Shown here: positions 33,576-44,645 of the stretch, one piece after another
Numbering within the stretch: position 1 is the first letter of the stretch
How the letters are laid out: each line of letters opens with the position of its first letter
NCBI RefSeq assembly: GCF_905163445.1
Contig: NC_053190.1
Span: forward strand, 17,455,001 to 17,519,000
Direction of reading: 5' to 3'
DNA length: 64,000 nt
Source of the DNA: Pararge aegeria
Lineage: Eukaryota > Arthropoda > Insecta > Lepidoptera > Nymphalidae
Notes under the pieces: model-generated
The model's input: only the letters and a program-made list of their open reading frames with translations
Told to the model about the DNA's origin: nothing
Databases searched by the model: none
Position numbers and translations under genes: made by a program

Positions 33576-34132
33576 TTGACTCGCAGGGTGGTTATGGCAA
33601 TATTTGCTGTCAAACGCCACTTTTGATTTTTTTTTGTATGCTAAAGTGACGCTTGACAACAATGCGATAATGTTTAGCAAATAACGCCTATCGCAAGCCG
33701 GATACGAAATCACCTTGGCGATTGCACAAAGCGAAATGCAGCGGTATATGTGCAAGGTATTTAAATAAGCGGGTCATGTGTTTATGGTTTCATAACGAAT
33801 CCTAAATTGATTTTAGAACGCGTGTGCTATGTGTGTCAGATCCATACCCGGGGAATTCCCGATTCGGCTGGAAAAAACCTTGTAGTTTATTAAATATTTG
33901 ACGGGTTCTTTTTAAATCCTAAATTATATGTTGAGGCACCAATAATCTTGTATAAAGAACTGTCTTAAAAAAAGGCATTCAGCACTTATTTCCGATTTCT
34001 GTGTAAATAATTAACAGCCAAAGTGGGGCGAATTTTGTTTGTATGTCAGGATTTAGCGTGATATATTTTGTGCATGCCTCTAATCGTATTTAATAGTAAA
34101 TATTACCTACGAGGAAAATAATTTAGTTTATG

Positions 34133-37100
34133 CTAGAAGTCCCATTCGGTCGTCTTTTCAATTTCCATTTCCGAAAGTTTCTCTTGCAATATAAGCGCCG
34201 ATATGTCATCTGAAAAATGTTTACTAATTTAATAGGTTCCCCTAGTCTCGCAACTGTGGCGTAGGTAACGAGTATAGAAACACGAATGTCAAAGTAAAGT
34301 TACGTAATACTTACCCGGGTCAGGTTTGATAGGTTTAACCCGGCCAATGAGGCTGGGCAAGAAGTCAGTCTTTCTGATTTGCTTAAAGAACGGGTGGTTT
34401 AGGATTTGAGCGGCTGACGGCCGGCGTTCCGGGTCCCTGGAGTATACAAATACAATTTTATTAATATTCAACAAAGTAACTAGAGGGTTAGAGCCCACCA
34501 AGCTGGCCAAGTGCGGATTGGTAGACTTCACACGCCATCAGGAAAAGTAAGATGGTATTATTTTCAAATAAATTTAATTACAATAAAAAAGGAGTTAAAT
34601 TTAAAAGAAAGCCATTATACATATGCTGTCTTGTAAATCTGTCTAGATTTTTTAAAGACCAATCTCGCTTTACTTTATTATCATATAGTTCTCAGATGAC
34701 AGATTTTTTTCCGACTTACTAACTTTTATATTTTGATTTTTATAATATCTTCAATTTACACAATAATTTTTTTGTTATTCTGCTGTATAACTATAAAGTT
34801 TTATCAAAATCCGTTCTTGGGTGGATGAGTAACAAACATCAATTTATCCCTTTCGCGTTTATATTAGTAGGATTTACATAGTACATAGCGGTGGTGGCCC
34901 AACGGTTAGAACTTCGGCTTCATTTTTGGGGGAGAGTTCGAATACCAGCACGCACGAGTTCTCCGTTATGTTCTCAAAGGCGTGTAAAGTCCACCAATCC
35001 GCACTGGGCCAGCGTGGTGGACTACATCCTATATCCTTTTCGTTGTAGGAGGAGACCCGTGCCCGTAGTGGGCCGGCAATGGGTTAATATTTTTGATTGT
35101 TGGTATGACGGCCGATTGGCGCAGTTTGCAGCGACCCTGCTTTCTGAGTCGAAGGCCGTGGGTTCGATACCCAAAACTGGAAAATGTTTGTGTGAATGCT
35201 TTTCAGTGTCTGGGTGTTTATATGTATATTCTAAGTATTTATGTATATCTATCTGTATATATAAAAGACAAAGTGTATGTTCCGTATAGGCTCCGAAACG
35301 GCTGGACCGATTTCAATGAAAATTTCATTTAATCTCCGGATTGACCTGGCGAGTAATCCTGTAAGTTTGGTGGTGTCAAATACAGCTTTTATTTACTATG
35401 ATGATATTCTATTGTTGGGTGTACATGGGTGTAGATTATGATCTTCACCCGCTCGAGAAGAGAATAGAAGAGAATGAATACGGAGAGAAATAAATGATTT
35501 AATATATTATGAGACTTAAATAAAAAATTTAATGATGTAAGTTTATTGTTTAAATAAAATAAAGCAAAATCTAGAACGGCGAAGCGGGCTGGGTACGCTA
35601 GTAAAAAAAAAACACCCTCCGCTTGCAAAGACTACTGCCTTCTGTATCCGACCCTTGATCCAACAATTATTATTGATTATTTATTTATTATTTTATGATG
35701 GTACATGGTACATGCCTCTGTAACAACTGGTCACTAAGGTGGTGGAAGTTGTCACTCAGCTTCCTCGCAGTATAAGCTGCCCTCAAGCGAGACATCCCTT
35801 CTGCGCTGTCCCCGACTCCGCTGTCTGTGTTATACATACCTGCGTAATCATATTCTTTAATGTGACAACGACAAAAGTTCTCAAGGTTTACTCGCACGAC
35901 AAAATGCTTTACAAACTAACTCTGTCTTTTTGTATGATCCTTAAAAAATCAAATTCAAATTCAAAAAGGTATTATTCATGTAGACCTTATCACAGGCACT
36001 TATGAAGCGTTCATACATTTAACATGTTCGACGACCGATTGGCGCAGTTGGCAGCGACCCTGCTTTCTGAGTCCAAAGCCGTGGGTTCGATTCCCACAAC
36101 TGTAAAATGTTTGTGTGATGAACAAGAATGTTTTTCAGTGTCTGGGTGTTTATATGTATATTATAAGTATTTATGTATGTTATTCATAAAAATATTCATC
36201 AGTCACCTTAGTACCCATAACACAAGCTACGCTTACTTTGGGACTAGATGGCGATGTGTGTACTGTCGTAGTATATTTATTATTTATTATTATTTATGTT
36301 AACACTAATGTTAGGTGAAAGTGATAAATGCATTCGTTAACTTAAAACTAAAGCTAGGAGGGTTCCAAACGCGACCTGGCCTAAGAGCCCACAAAAAACT
36401 TAGCCAGGTATTTTTTTTGCTATCACCATCTCACAGTCGAATTCGCTATGAAGTTAGAGCAATTCATACCCAAGATTTTTTATTATACATGTAATCCTTA
36501 ATACAGGATTTTATTAATTCAGTGCGGATATTTTAATATTGCATACATGAACCAAATTAATGAACATATATATTTTTTTTAATGTCGTCTTTATTACTCA
36601 AGACAATGGGCTTTAACGGCATGTTTGAATATGTCTAGTGACCTTGACTGTCGTATGCTTGTTGGGAGTGCATTCCACGGTTTAGTTCAGCGATGGGGTA
36701 AACTTGGGGCATCGTGTAACACCCCCTTGTTACACGATGTCCCAAGTTTGACCCCATTGACTTGTATAAGATATGTACGGCCATGAAGTTACTAAACTGA
36801 ACACGATGTAAGAATAAGGAATAACAAAAAAGTTCTCTATAGCTTTTTTAATAAATAAATACACTACGACAATACACACATCGCCATCTAGCCCCAAAGT
36901 ATGCGTAGCTTGTGTTATGGGTACTAAGACGACTGATGAATATTTTTTATAAATATTTAATAAATTATTATTTAATATACTCTAACCAGGTTGCTCTTCT
37001 AATAATTTAAAATGACATTGTGAGATGGTGATAACAAAAAAAAAAAAAACACCCGGCTAAGTTTGTTGTGGGCTTCTTCTTAGACCAGGACGCGTTTGGA

Positions 37101-40100
37101 ACCCTCGTAGCTTTAGTTTTAAGTTTACGAATGTGGTTATCGCCATCATCTCACTACCGTGTGGTTCTTATGTACGCATCAAAAGTGCCACCTGTGGGCC
37201 TACTTGAATAAAGATATTTTTTGACTTTGACTTTGACTTTTGACTTTATAAATAATATACATAAATACTTAGAATATACATATAAACATCCAGCCACTGA
37301 AAAACATTCATGCTCATCACACAAACATTTTCCAGTAGTGGGAATCGAACCCACAGCCTTGGACTCAGAAAGCAGGGTCGCTGAAAACTGCGCCAATCGG
37401 CCGTCAAAGGATCAAATTTCAGAAACCAACTGTATCATTATGAGCTTTTCAAGTTATTAAATTTTTTGGCTATCTTCAGTACTTTGATTACAATTTGTGT
37501 AAATTCACATGCAAAATAAAAACACAAGTAAAAGTTTACAACATAAAAAGTTTTAGTTGAACAGTCACATGTTAGTAAAAACGAACACTCACTCTTCATC
37601 TCACCGTCATCCAGGGGTTCTGGGAATGAAGAACAATCTAGTAATTGCGGTCGACTCCCCCTCACTTTCTCAGTAAACATAAGCGTGGTGGGCACCTCCG
37701 CAAATGGCACGGCTCCGTTAGCGAGCTCACAGCACAGAACGCCGAGCGAATACATGTCCGATTGTTCATTGTAGCCTTTGAGATTCTGGAAAACCAGAAA
37801 ACGTTGTTTCGGATAGTGGACAACAATTTGCGATAACGCATGTTGATCCCTACTAATATTATAAATGTGAGTGTGTCTGTGGGAAAGGGCGAAAGGCTTC
37901 GTGCGCGGACGCGGTTTTTTCGAATTTTTGTTTAAATTCACTGTGAATTCGTTTTGTGGAGGATTGGTGGTTTTTGTATAGTACATGTTGTAGTGTTGGT
38001 GTCGTTCTCATAGTTGATGGCTGTCTGTTTGGGTGATTTCTTTTAAAATATTATTATTGACGACCGATTGGCGCAGTGGGCAGCGACCCTGCTTGCTGAG
38101 CCAAGGCCGTGGGTTCGAATCCCACACTAGTATATACTGTACACACCGCAGCTAGCCGCCTATGTAGCCAAGTTCTTCAAAATATTATATTGTAAATTTT
38201 AAACTTTTATAATAATAATAATAATAAATATACGACGACAATACACACATCCCCCCCAAGGTAAGCACAGCTTGTGTTATGGGTACTAAGATGACTGATG
38301 AATATTTTTTATGAATAATATACATAAATACTTATAATATATAAACACCCAGACACTGAAAAACATTCATGTTCATCACACAAATATTGTCTAGTTGTGG
38401 GAATCGAACCTACGGCCTTGGACTCGGAAAGCAGGGTCGCTGCCCACTGTGCCAATCGGCCGTCAAAATAAATAATGTAATGTCAACATTTATTTATATA
38501 GCAAATTAAGCTTAATTTTCATAATAAATCATGGAATTCAGCAAAGTAACGCCTGCTTCTATCCAATATGTAGGAATCAATATATCAATGATAATGACTA
38601 TAAAGTTGTATTTATACCTGTGTGCTTTTGAAAATAATTGTGGCGGGTAAAGTCACCTGTTCCAGCAATTCCGGGCTCAGCCACATTAGGTTTGCGTTGT
38701 CGTGGTCGGGTGGTGGCAAGCTGTGGAGCTGTTTCTGCCGCCGACCCCGGACCATCATGGACGCCGCGCTCCGGAGGCCCGACAGGCGGACATTGCCGTT
38801 TGAGTCTAGCAGGACATGACTCGCGCGGACACTTCTGAAATCGATGCACATAAATCTGTTGAAAATTAACTCTCACATTCTTTTTGTGGGGAATTCCCAT
38901 CAAAAGAGCCTGAAGAAGAATAACTTTATTGCACGTATAACATACAGGAAAAGAAACAGTAAGGAGTATACAATACACGATATAGACATGCAAAGGCGGC
39001 CTTATTGCTGCAAGCAATATCTTACAGGCAACCTTTGTAGATAGGACTTACAGAAAGAGAACGGGATAGTGCCAAGAGTGTTGATAGATATACATAAATA
39101 CCAAAATGTAAAGATACAAATACATATACAATTTAAATAAATATACGTAATATATAAATATAAAATATAGACTGGTTAAATGTTGACCGAATTTAGATTT
39201 GATCCTTACTAAATTTATGATTTTAAACTTAACTTTTATAGGCAGCTGTTAATATCGACATATTATATGAACACAGGTAGATATTAAAATAATTATACAA
39301 ATTTATTGTAACAAAAAGTTGCGGAAAACTAGTTTTAAGTATACAATTAAATAAATTGTTATATAGAGTTGTCTTATATTTTCAAACTCAATAAAATAAA
39401 AACAACTCATATGAGATTCGAACCTATAGGCTTGGAAATCTCAATCAGACTTAGAAGTGAAACCGACATTACTAAGTATTTGGAATGCTGTTCCAGCTTA
39501 CTTAAAGGTTTCCATATAGGGACATAATATATATATATATATGTTAGTAGGCACGGAGCACTGTGGGCTTAACCGACACATGCTCAACCTAAAGCTGCAG
39601 GACACAGATCTATGCAGACTGCAAAGAGGATAATCTGTTCCTGCCCGTGTTGAATGCATAAACGCAGAATTCTTTTGGGCAATTATATAATGCAACCAGT
39701 AGATGCTACATTTCTTCCAGCAAGGAAAGTGCTGCTGTTATTGGCAGCGACCAATGCTTGCTGAGGAATCTAGACAGCGGCGTCACAAAAGATCGCAACC
39801 GGTCGATGTGACATCAGGGAGGCGAACCTGAGCCGCAAGCAGAAGAGAAGAATCCCTTTAACTGCCATATAAATGCGGTTCCAAACGAGTTTGTCCTGCA
39901 AACATATAGGCCTCCTTTCTAACCTTTTCCATTATTTTCTACCTTTGCATTCCTTTACGACAACAACCTTGCTACTTTATTAGTGTCATCGGACCATCTT
40001 TTCAGCTGCCTTCCTCTTTTTCAAGCCGTTAGACTTCTTGTCCATTTCTCTACTGGCTGTCTTAGCATGTGGCCTGTCCTTGCATTTCAATTCTCTAACT

Positions 40101-42158
40101 TACCTGTTGGCATCTTTAACTTCTGTTACCTTTCTTATGTAGGTTGCTCGCTTTTATCTCCTCTTTTATATCCTCGCATACTCATTTCTATGCCCCATTG
40201 GCAAGTTCTTAGTTTGTGTGTGATTTTCTGTCATAGACCACGTTTGGCAGCTATAAATTAAGAGTAGAGAAGAGTTTTTGTTTGTTGATATGAGTATCTT
40301 CAAACACTGATCTTTTACCCAAGATTTCTGCACCTGGGACGGATTGGTGCATACCAGGTGTGATGCCAGCCAAGTATTAGTATTATTAAAAAGTATATAC
40401 CTAGTAATTTTTAAAAAAATATTTCTTACCGGTGAATATAAAACTGTCTGTGTAAATACTGCAAAGCCAGTAGCAAATCCCTCAAAATGATAGCGCAAGC
40501 CAACTCCGGCAGGCCCTCCTGGAAGTACCTGTCTAGGATGTCTCTACATGAGCCCAGGTTCATTAGTGGGGAGACCACATAAAGCTCTCTGCCGTGCACA
40601 AATGACGTGAGGTATGGCAGAATGTTGGGATGCTGGAGCTCCTTCCTTGTTAAGATATCTTGCTGTGAACAATATATTTAGTTATGTAAGAGATATGATC
40701 ATCATTTGACGGCCGATTGGCGCAGTGGGCAGCGACCCTGCTTACTGGGCCGAGGCCGTGGGTTTCAGTGTCTGGGTGTTTATCTATATGTTATAAGTAT
40801 TTACGTATATTATTCATATAATAATTCTTAGTACCCATAACACAAGCTATGCTTACTTTGGGTCTAGATGGCGATGTATGTATTGTCGTAGTATATTTAT
40901 TTATATTTATCATTATTACTGGCCAACTACAAGGCATGCTTCTCCTCTGAAAATGAGAAGGGTATAGGCAATAGTCCACCATGTTGCCCGAGTGTGGATT
41001 GGTAGATGGTACACACCTTTTAGAATGCTATGGAGAACTTTCAGACATGCAGTTTTCCTCGTAATGTTTTTCCTGCACCTGTACAGCAATTAATAGATAT
41101 TTTAACTGTGGTGGGTGCCAGGAAATAAACTTGGTCACCCAGAAAGGGAGCCAAACCACTAGGCTATAGCTTTGCTTCCGCTTTTTTTGTTTATAATGGT
41201 TGATTAAAACTTCTTTGTGAGACTAATTTTAGGCCTCACGAAATACAATCATATGGCATAATATCACAAGAAACTTATGTGGCTTCCTTGAAGGTATCTA
41301 TTCCACTTCCTTTAATACCTTGAAAAATGCTTTAAATTCCTCAGCTTGTGTACATTTCAATGCTTTTAGCAATTATTCTAAAAAAATTAACTTAAGAGTG
41401 GTGAAATTTTACTTTCAGAGTCCATTACTAAAAACACAGCAACACTGTGGAATACACTGCCTGGTGATTTTTAATAACTGTAAAAAAAAAATATTTGTCA
41501 TTGATAATATGAAAATACTACATTTGTATGGGTAGCCTGGAAGAAATCACTTTTGAGATTGGATAACCTTTTGCACATGATATTTTTAGTTCTATCCATT
41601 GTTTGTTCTCCTTTATCATACAATAAAGATGTTTTAATAAAAATGATAAAAAACACATCACATTCCTAACTCGGTGTTACATTAGTAACATATTAAATCA
41701 ATGGTTAACACTAAAAATCTCTTGACAGTAAACCTGTACTGTATTTTCAGAATTCAGCAAAACAAGAATGTAATTATAATGTTATAAGTTATGTTATTGT
41801 TCACAAATAAATAAATAAAATAAATAAAATTAGTAGCAGTAATTATACCTTGGACTATGTGGTACATGCGGACTTAACCAGTTAGGTACAATTTTAGTTT
41901 TCCCGCCAGTCATCACGTTCCAAATTTAAGATTTTGTATGAGTGGTAATTACGAACGTATGAAGCTACAGAAACAGATATTTTATTTGCATACCTGAATT
42001 AAGTTGGCCTTCTCCTTAGACTTGTCCACAAAATATCTTTTGATTGCTACATTTTCATTATACGGTTTGTAAACTGCAGAGTATACCACTGCAACGCCTC
42101 CACAACACTCCGCTATGATCGAAGTCAGCTGATACTCGTTTATATTTGGATGAAACAT
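34133..42158 (-). CDS. Stlk: STRAD/Stlk-type STE20-related pseudokinase adaptor, complete, 7 coding exons
   Basis: Minus-strand exons in order: 42158-41994, 40662-40430, 38834-38657, 37785-37605, 35839-35716, 34436-34315, 34209-34133; about 359 residues, all joins in frame. STRAD proteins are inactive kinases that bind LKB1 and MO25 and switch LKB1 on in the cytoplasm. The kinase fold is clear: VAIKRYFVD (37-45), YIHRSVRASHVLL (130-142), SPELLEQNLKGYNEQSDMYS, LCCELANGAVPF, LLQRDPERRPSA and HPFFKQI. The catalytic HRD is HRS (132-134), DFG is replaced by SGL (151-153), and the Gly-rich loop is AECCGGVAV. The protein ends in Trp-Asp-Phe, the counterpart of the Trp-Glu-Phe tail that docks MO25. 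The intron after 35716 begins with GC, and only that junction gives the QRDPERR reading frame. ATG 42158 is the first in-frame ATG; a TTG four codons upstream is not used as start here. Confidence 0.92.
34795..34875 (-). repeat. Helitron-like 5' end fragment (antisense)
   Basis: 'ttatcaaaatccgttcttgg', 'gtttatattagtaggat': same arrangement as 31785-31880. Confidence 0.5.
34888..35090 (+). repeat. SINE family C copy with internal deletion (Stlk last-but-one intron)
   Basis: Head 'gcggtggtggcccaacggtt', 'gagttcgaataccagcacgc', then directly 'gagttctccgttatgttctc', 'gtccaccaatccgcactggg' and 'agtgggccggcaatgggtt'. The middle A/T block of family C is missing. Confidence 0.8.
35098..35247 (+). 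repeat. SINE family M, 3'-truncated
   Basis: 'gacggccgattggcgcagtt', 'gcagcgaccctgctttctga', B-box 'gggttcgatacccaaaac' and 'tcagtgtctgggtgtttata'. The usual tail is replaced at 35248 by the Helitron start. Confidence 0.85.
35248..35601 (+). mobile_element. Non-autonomous Helitron-like element (354 bp)
   Basis: Begins TCTATCTGTATATATAAAAG right after an A and ends CTAG just before a T, the pattern of Helitron insertion between A and T. Inner text 'gtatgttccgtataggctcc', 'gaaacggctggaccgatttc' is typical of lepidopteran non-autonomous Helitrons. No Rep/helicase coding sequence. Confidence 0.7.
36029..36290 (+). repeat. SINE family M, near full length
   Basis: 'cgaccgattggcgcagttgg', 'gtgggttcgattcccacaac', 'tgtgtgatgaacaagaatg', 'cagtgtctgggtgtttatat', 'acccataacacaagctacgc', then 'attgtcgtag'-like and TATT-rich end. 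Good reference copy. Confidence 0.9.
36325..36470 (-). repeat. LINE family E 3' UTR (antisense)
   Basis: 'cgttaacttaaaactaaagc', 'cctggcctaagagcccac', 'aaacttagccaggta' and 'gctatcaccatctcaca'. Confidence 0.75.
36690..36758. repeat. Palindrome with about 31-bp arms
   Basis: Left arm 36690-36720 ('gatggggtaaacttggggca'...) and right arm 36727-36758 ('...tgtcccaagtttgacccc') pair with few differences around a 6-base centre. Confidence 0.85.
36850..37410 (-). repeat. SINE M / LINE E / SINE M mosaic
   Basis: 36850-36975 is an antisense family M tail ('acgacaatacacacatcgcc'). 37018-37245 is a sense family E LINE end finishing 'gacttgaataaag..gactttgactttg'. 37246-37410 is an antisense family M head ('agtgggaatcgaacccacag', 'cgccaatcggccgtc'). 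So three remnants lie in a row between Stlk exons 4 and 5, the middle one in the opposite orientation. Confidence 0.8.
37848..37985 (+). repeat. Helitron-like element start, truncated
   Basis: TCCCTACTAATATTATAAAT start as at 55166, then 'gtgcgcggacgcggtttttt'. The 3' CTAG end was not found. Confidence 0.55.
38058..38470. repeat. Two SINE family M copies in opposite orientation
   Basis: 38058-38135 sense head ('cgaccgattggcgcagtggg', 'gtgggttcgaatcccacac'). 38215-38470 antisense near full copy ('acgacaatacacacatccc', 'gtgggaatcgaacctacggc', 'gtgccaatcggccgtc'). Confidence 0.85.
38500..38575 (+). repeat. Repeat family F end
   Basis: 'aattaagcttaattttcata', 'ggaattcagcaaagtaacgc', 'ctgcttctatccaatatgt'. 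Confidence 0.7.
39545..39800 (+). repeat. LINE RNase H-region remnant in Stlk intron 2
   Basis: The + strand encodes HCGLNRHMLNLKLQDTDLCR, like the 'TGHCGLNRHL...GLxDxxxCR' segment of RNase H domains in Jockey/R1-type LINEs. The following sequence holds stops, so it is a dead fragment. Confidence 0.65.
40705..40915 (+). repeat. SINE family M copy with internal deletion (Stlk intron 1)
   Basis: 'gacggccgattggcgcagtg', 'gaggccgtgggtttcagtgt' (head fused to body), 'acccataacacaagctatgc', 'gtctagatggcgatgtatg'. Confidence 0.85.
41000..41170 (-). repeat. SINE family C copy (antisense, Stlk intron 1)
   Basis: 'ggagaactttcagacatgca', 'gttttcctcgtaatgttttt', 'cacccagaaagggagcc', 'ccactaggctatagc': reverse complement of family C body and head. 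Confidence 0.65.
41400..41640 (+). repeat. LINE family L 3' end, degraded (Stlk intron 1)
   Basis: Remnant 'acactgtggaatacactgcc' (LWNTLP-type codons), 'agcctggaagaaatcac', and end 'acaataaagatg'. Confidence 0.6.
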
Positions 42159-43489
42159 TGCACCAGACAACGAGATATAAAACTATAAAACGGCGATATT
42201 TCTATCTACTTTCGACTGTAATAAGAGTCGAACTAGGAACACATGATTATAATTTATTGCTTTACACTAAATAACTATTCAATTCCAACAAAAACAAAGA
42301 ACGCAAATAAAATAACAAATAGTGTTTTTGACTTTTGTTATTTAGGATTGACGTTTGAAACATACGTTCGGAAACATGTTACTGTTTCGTACCATATATT
42401 TTGGATTTGTTTGTTGTATTTTTTAACTTCAATTCAATGAATTTGATGAATAAACGTGAATAAAAGTTTAATAAAGTAGTAACAAAGATTTAAAGAAGTT
42501 ATCTCTATAAATTTAATCTAGGAATTAAGGCGTTCAGAAATAGACATTATACCCTAAATGTCGGACGTGGAAATTTGGAACGTAGAATGTGGCGGTAAAA
42601 TTAAAACGGTTAAAATCTGAACGCGAGCCATAAAACCAATATGGAATAGAATGGTTGGCTGCAACCTATTTTTTAATTTGAATAATTGTCTTATGACTTT
42701 TTAAAATATTTTGTGACAGTGTAATTTCATTAAAATCAATTCATAATTGGTGTTACAAGCCGGTATACAAAAATATCCTGCCGTTTTTCTGGTTTGAGGT
42801 TGGTTGAAACGAAAAGTATGCTTTTGCTTAGATATAAAAAAAATTGCTAGAGAATAATTGAATAATTAAAATAGTATCATTTGGTTTGTTGTTTTATTCG
42901 TAGAAATAAAATCTATAGGTAAAGTAACTAGCTTACATTCTCTTTGAATAAGGTTGACAGCAGCACTAATAAAATAATTTGAAACTAATAACTCCCATAT
43001 CCAATAAGATTTGTATTCGGTTTTTTTCAGAGGTATGGAAAATCTAGAATTTAGTTTCAAAATTGGTTGCTTTATACCTTTGGAAAAGCTCAAAAAAAAA
43101 CGTTTCTTTTTTGTTTATCAATTACAATACTATCGTACGTACTTCTATACAATAAAAGATAAAGTGAAAATTAGATCCTAATAAAGGAATTTAGTTTTTT
43201 ATGGCTTTTTTGCAACCACAGTAAAAAATCTATTATCAGATTGGTACATAATGATAGTTCGTTCGGGAGTTCTTTACATCGTATTGTAATCGTAGGTAAA
43301 CTTTAACAAATAAGCAAATAAAAATAGGATGTCCGCTTTTTGGACAAAAAATCAAACTAAAACGACTACTACTAAAACTGGTTTCCGTAGGTAGTTCGTC
43401 TTTCTAGACCACGTATCGGAAGGAAGGGACGGAAGATGCCAGTTACGTACATTTATTGAGTTGTTTTACATCGGCGTTAAAGCAAGTGA

Positions 43490-43590
43490 TATGTAAATAG
43501 CTTACACATTTAGAGAAGCGTGCCGGGGTTCGAATTTGGCCACCCGGCAGTGCAGCCCATGTCCTAGCCACTATGCTATCACCGCTGAGT
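43490..43590 (-). repeat. SINE family C head (antisense)
   Basis: 'gtgccggggttcgaatttgg', 'gtcctagccactatgctatc', 'accgct'. A second similar head is at 45000-45095 ('tggattcgaactcggcccgc', 'aaccacttggctatcact'). Confidence 0.65.
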
Positions 43591-43678
43591 GTTTCAATGG
43601 AGTGCACAGTTTTTTTTTTAATTATGTAATTAATACCTTCACAATTGTGTAACCTTTGTACCAACCACCCCCAAAAAA

Positions 43679-43731
43679 AAACTTGGGGTTTTGGTTACAT
43701 TACACCATAGTGTAACCAAAACCCCAAGTTT
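43679..43731. repeat. Perfect palindrome, 21-bp arms, 11-base loop
   Basis: 43679-43699 ('aacttggggttttggttaca' with a leading a) pairs without mismatch to 43711-43731. Could form a strong hairpin in DNA or RNA. Confidence 0.9.
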
Positions 43732-43839
43732 GCTCGTTTACAGATTAAAAAACCGCGTTCACCGCAGAACTTCTTTCCAGATTTAATTTATCTTTAAGTA
43801 CTTTTACTCGTAATAGCATTAAGATCCTAAGTGGAAACA

Positions 43840-44040
43840 TCTAGAACGAAGTCCAATTCCGCGCTCACTTGGAAGGGCCAGGTTAACTAGCTTCAAAAAG
43901 CTTGGAGTGTTCTAAAGAGCAAGAAGTTACTATGTAAAACCTCTCATTAAGTACTGCTCACATCTTTGGGCACCTCTTTACCAACTCCTTCCATGTTATC
44001 GGATATTATGTATCCGATAAAAAGGAAGGAGGATAGCTGT
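43840..44040 (+). repeat. LINE fragment related to the 51100-51720 element
   Basis: 'cgaagtccaattccgcgctc', 'acttggaagggccaggtt' is the inverted counterpart of 51665-51715 on the other strand. It then reads LGTSLPTPS-type codons at about 43960. Broken by stops. Confidence 0.65.
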
Positions 44041-44069
44041 TGACAATCCCAAATTGACTTGCAGCTTAG

Positions 44070-44406
44070 AGGCCCTTGGGCACTGAGGTTACCCATTTGC
44101 GTGCTCTTTCGACTTTAAAACGGAGAGTGTTTTGAAGAGTTGTTTGCATTAATACCACATTCCCTGTTCTCTGATTGCATCTCACGCCGTAGAAGCAAAT
44201 TCCATCCTCACCTATGGCGTACAGCAATTCTTTTACGGTGAAGGTGGTTAATTTATGGAATGAGCTGCCAAGGGATAAAAGACAGTCCAAATCATTAAAT
44301 ATCTTTTAATCGCGGTTAAAAGACTATTTCCTGTCTAGTTTGTAGCAAAATATCTATGTATTTTATGTGTATGTTTAAATAGTAATATGTATTTAAGTTT
44401 ATATAT

Positions 44407-44445
<39 letters not shown>

Positions 44446-44645
44446 TTTACTATATATATGTAGTATTAGTATGTATTGCACTATCCCGTTTTCTCTAATA
44501 TGTTTCTTCAACCAAAGGTTGTCTGGAGGAGATCGCTTCAAGCGATAAGGCCGCCTTTGTGCATATGTATATTATCGTTTTTTTTTTTAACCTGGTTTAT
44601 ATTTGTATGTTCAATAAAGACTTTTTCTTCTTCTTCTTCTTCTAT
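44070..44645 (+). repeat. LINE family L-like 3' end with TA microsatellite and ttc tail
   Basis: 'ggttgtctggaggagatcgc', 'agcgataaggccgcc', 'caataaagactttttc', then a ttc run (44628-44643). A pure (AT)n run of about 33 bases is at 44410-44442. Confidence 0.65.

Larger units (their letters stand above)
31201..34132. other. Convergent intergenic region (triokinase / Stlk 3' ends)
   Basis: Both flanking genes end here. Contents: Helitron fragment (about 31785-31880), MITE B (32367-32748), TTAA-flanked MITE (32848-32972) and family I (33265-33575). An inverted CCAAT pair ('ccaatcacagg', 'cttgtgattgg') lies at about 33090-33130. Nothing else recognisable. Confidence 0.6.

Noticed and set aside
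33378..33755. 125-codon minus-strand frame
   Set aside because: Overlaps repeat family I, has no recognisable motif and no supporting splice structure.
31500..34100. A hidden gene between triokinase and Stlk
   Set aside because: All frames are short and explained by MITEs, family I and AT-rich sequence.
35389..35628. 79-codon minus-strand frame
   Set aside because: Lies within the non-autonomous Helitron; no helicase or Rep motifs.
38598..39017. 139-codon minus-strand frame over Stlk exon 3
   Set aside because: Out of frame with the conserved kinase reading (SVRASHVLLDSNGNVRLSGL), which is in another frame of the same strand.
40166..40498. 110-codon minus-strand frame around Stlk exon 2
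   Set aside because: Only its first part (to 40430) overlaps the real exon, in a different frame; the rest is intron.
42159..42170. Extension of Stlk to a TTG four codons upstream
   Set aside because: TTG starts are not usual in animals, and ATG at 42158 is available in frame.
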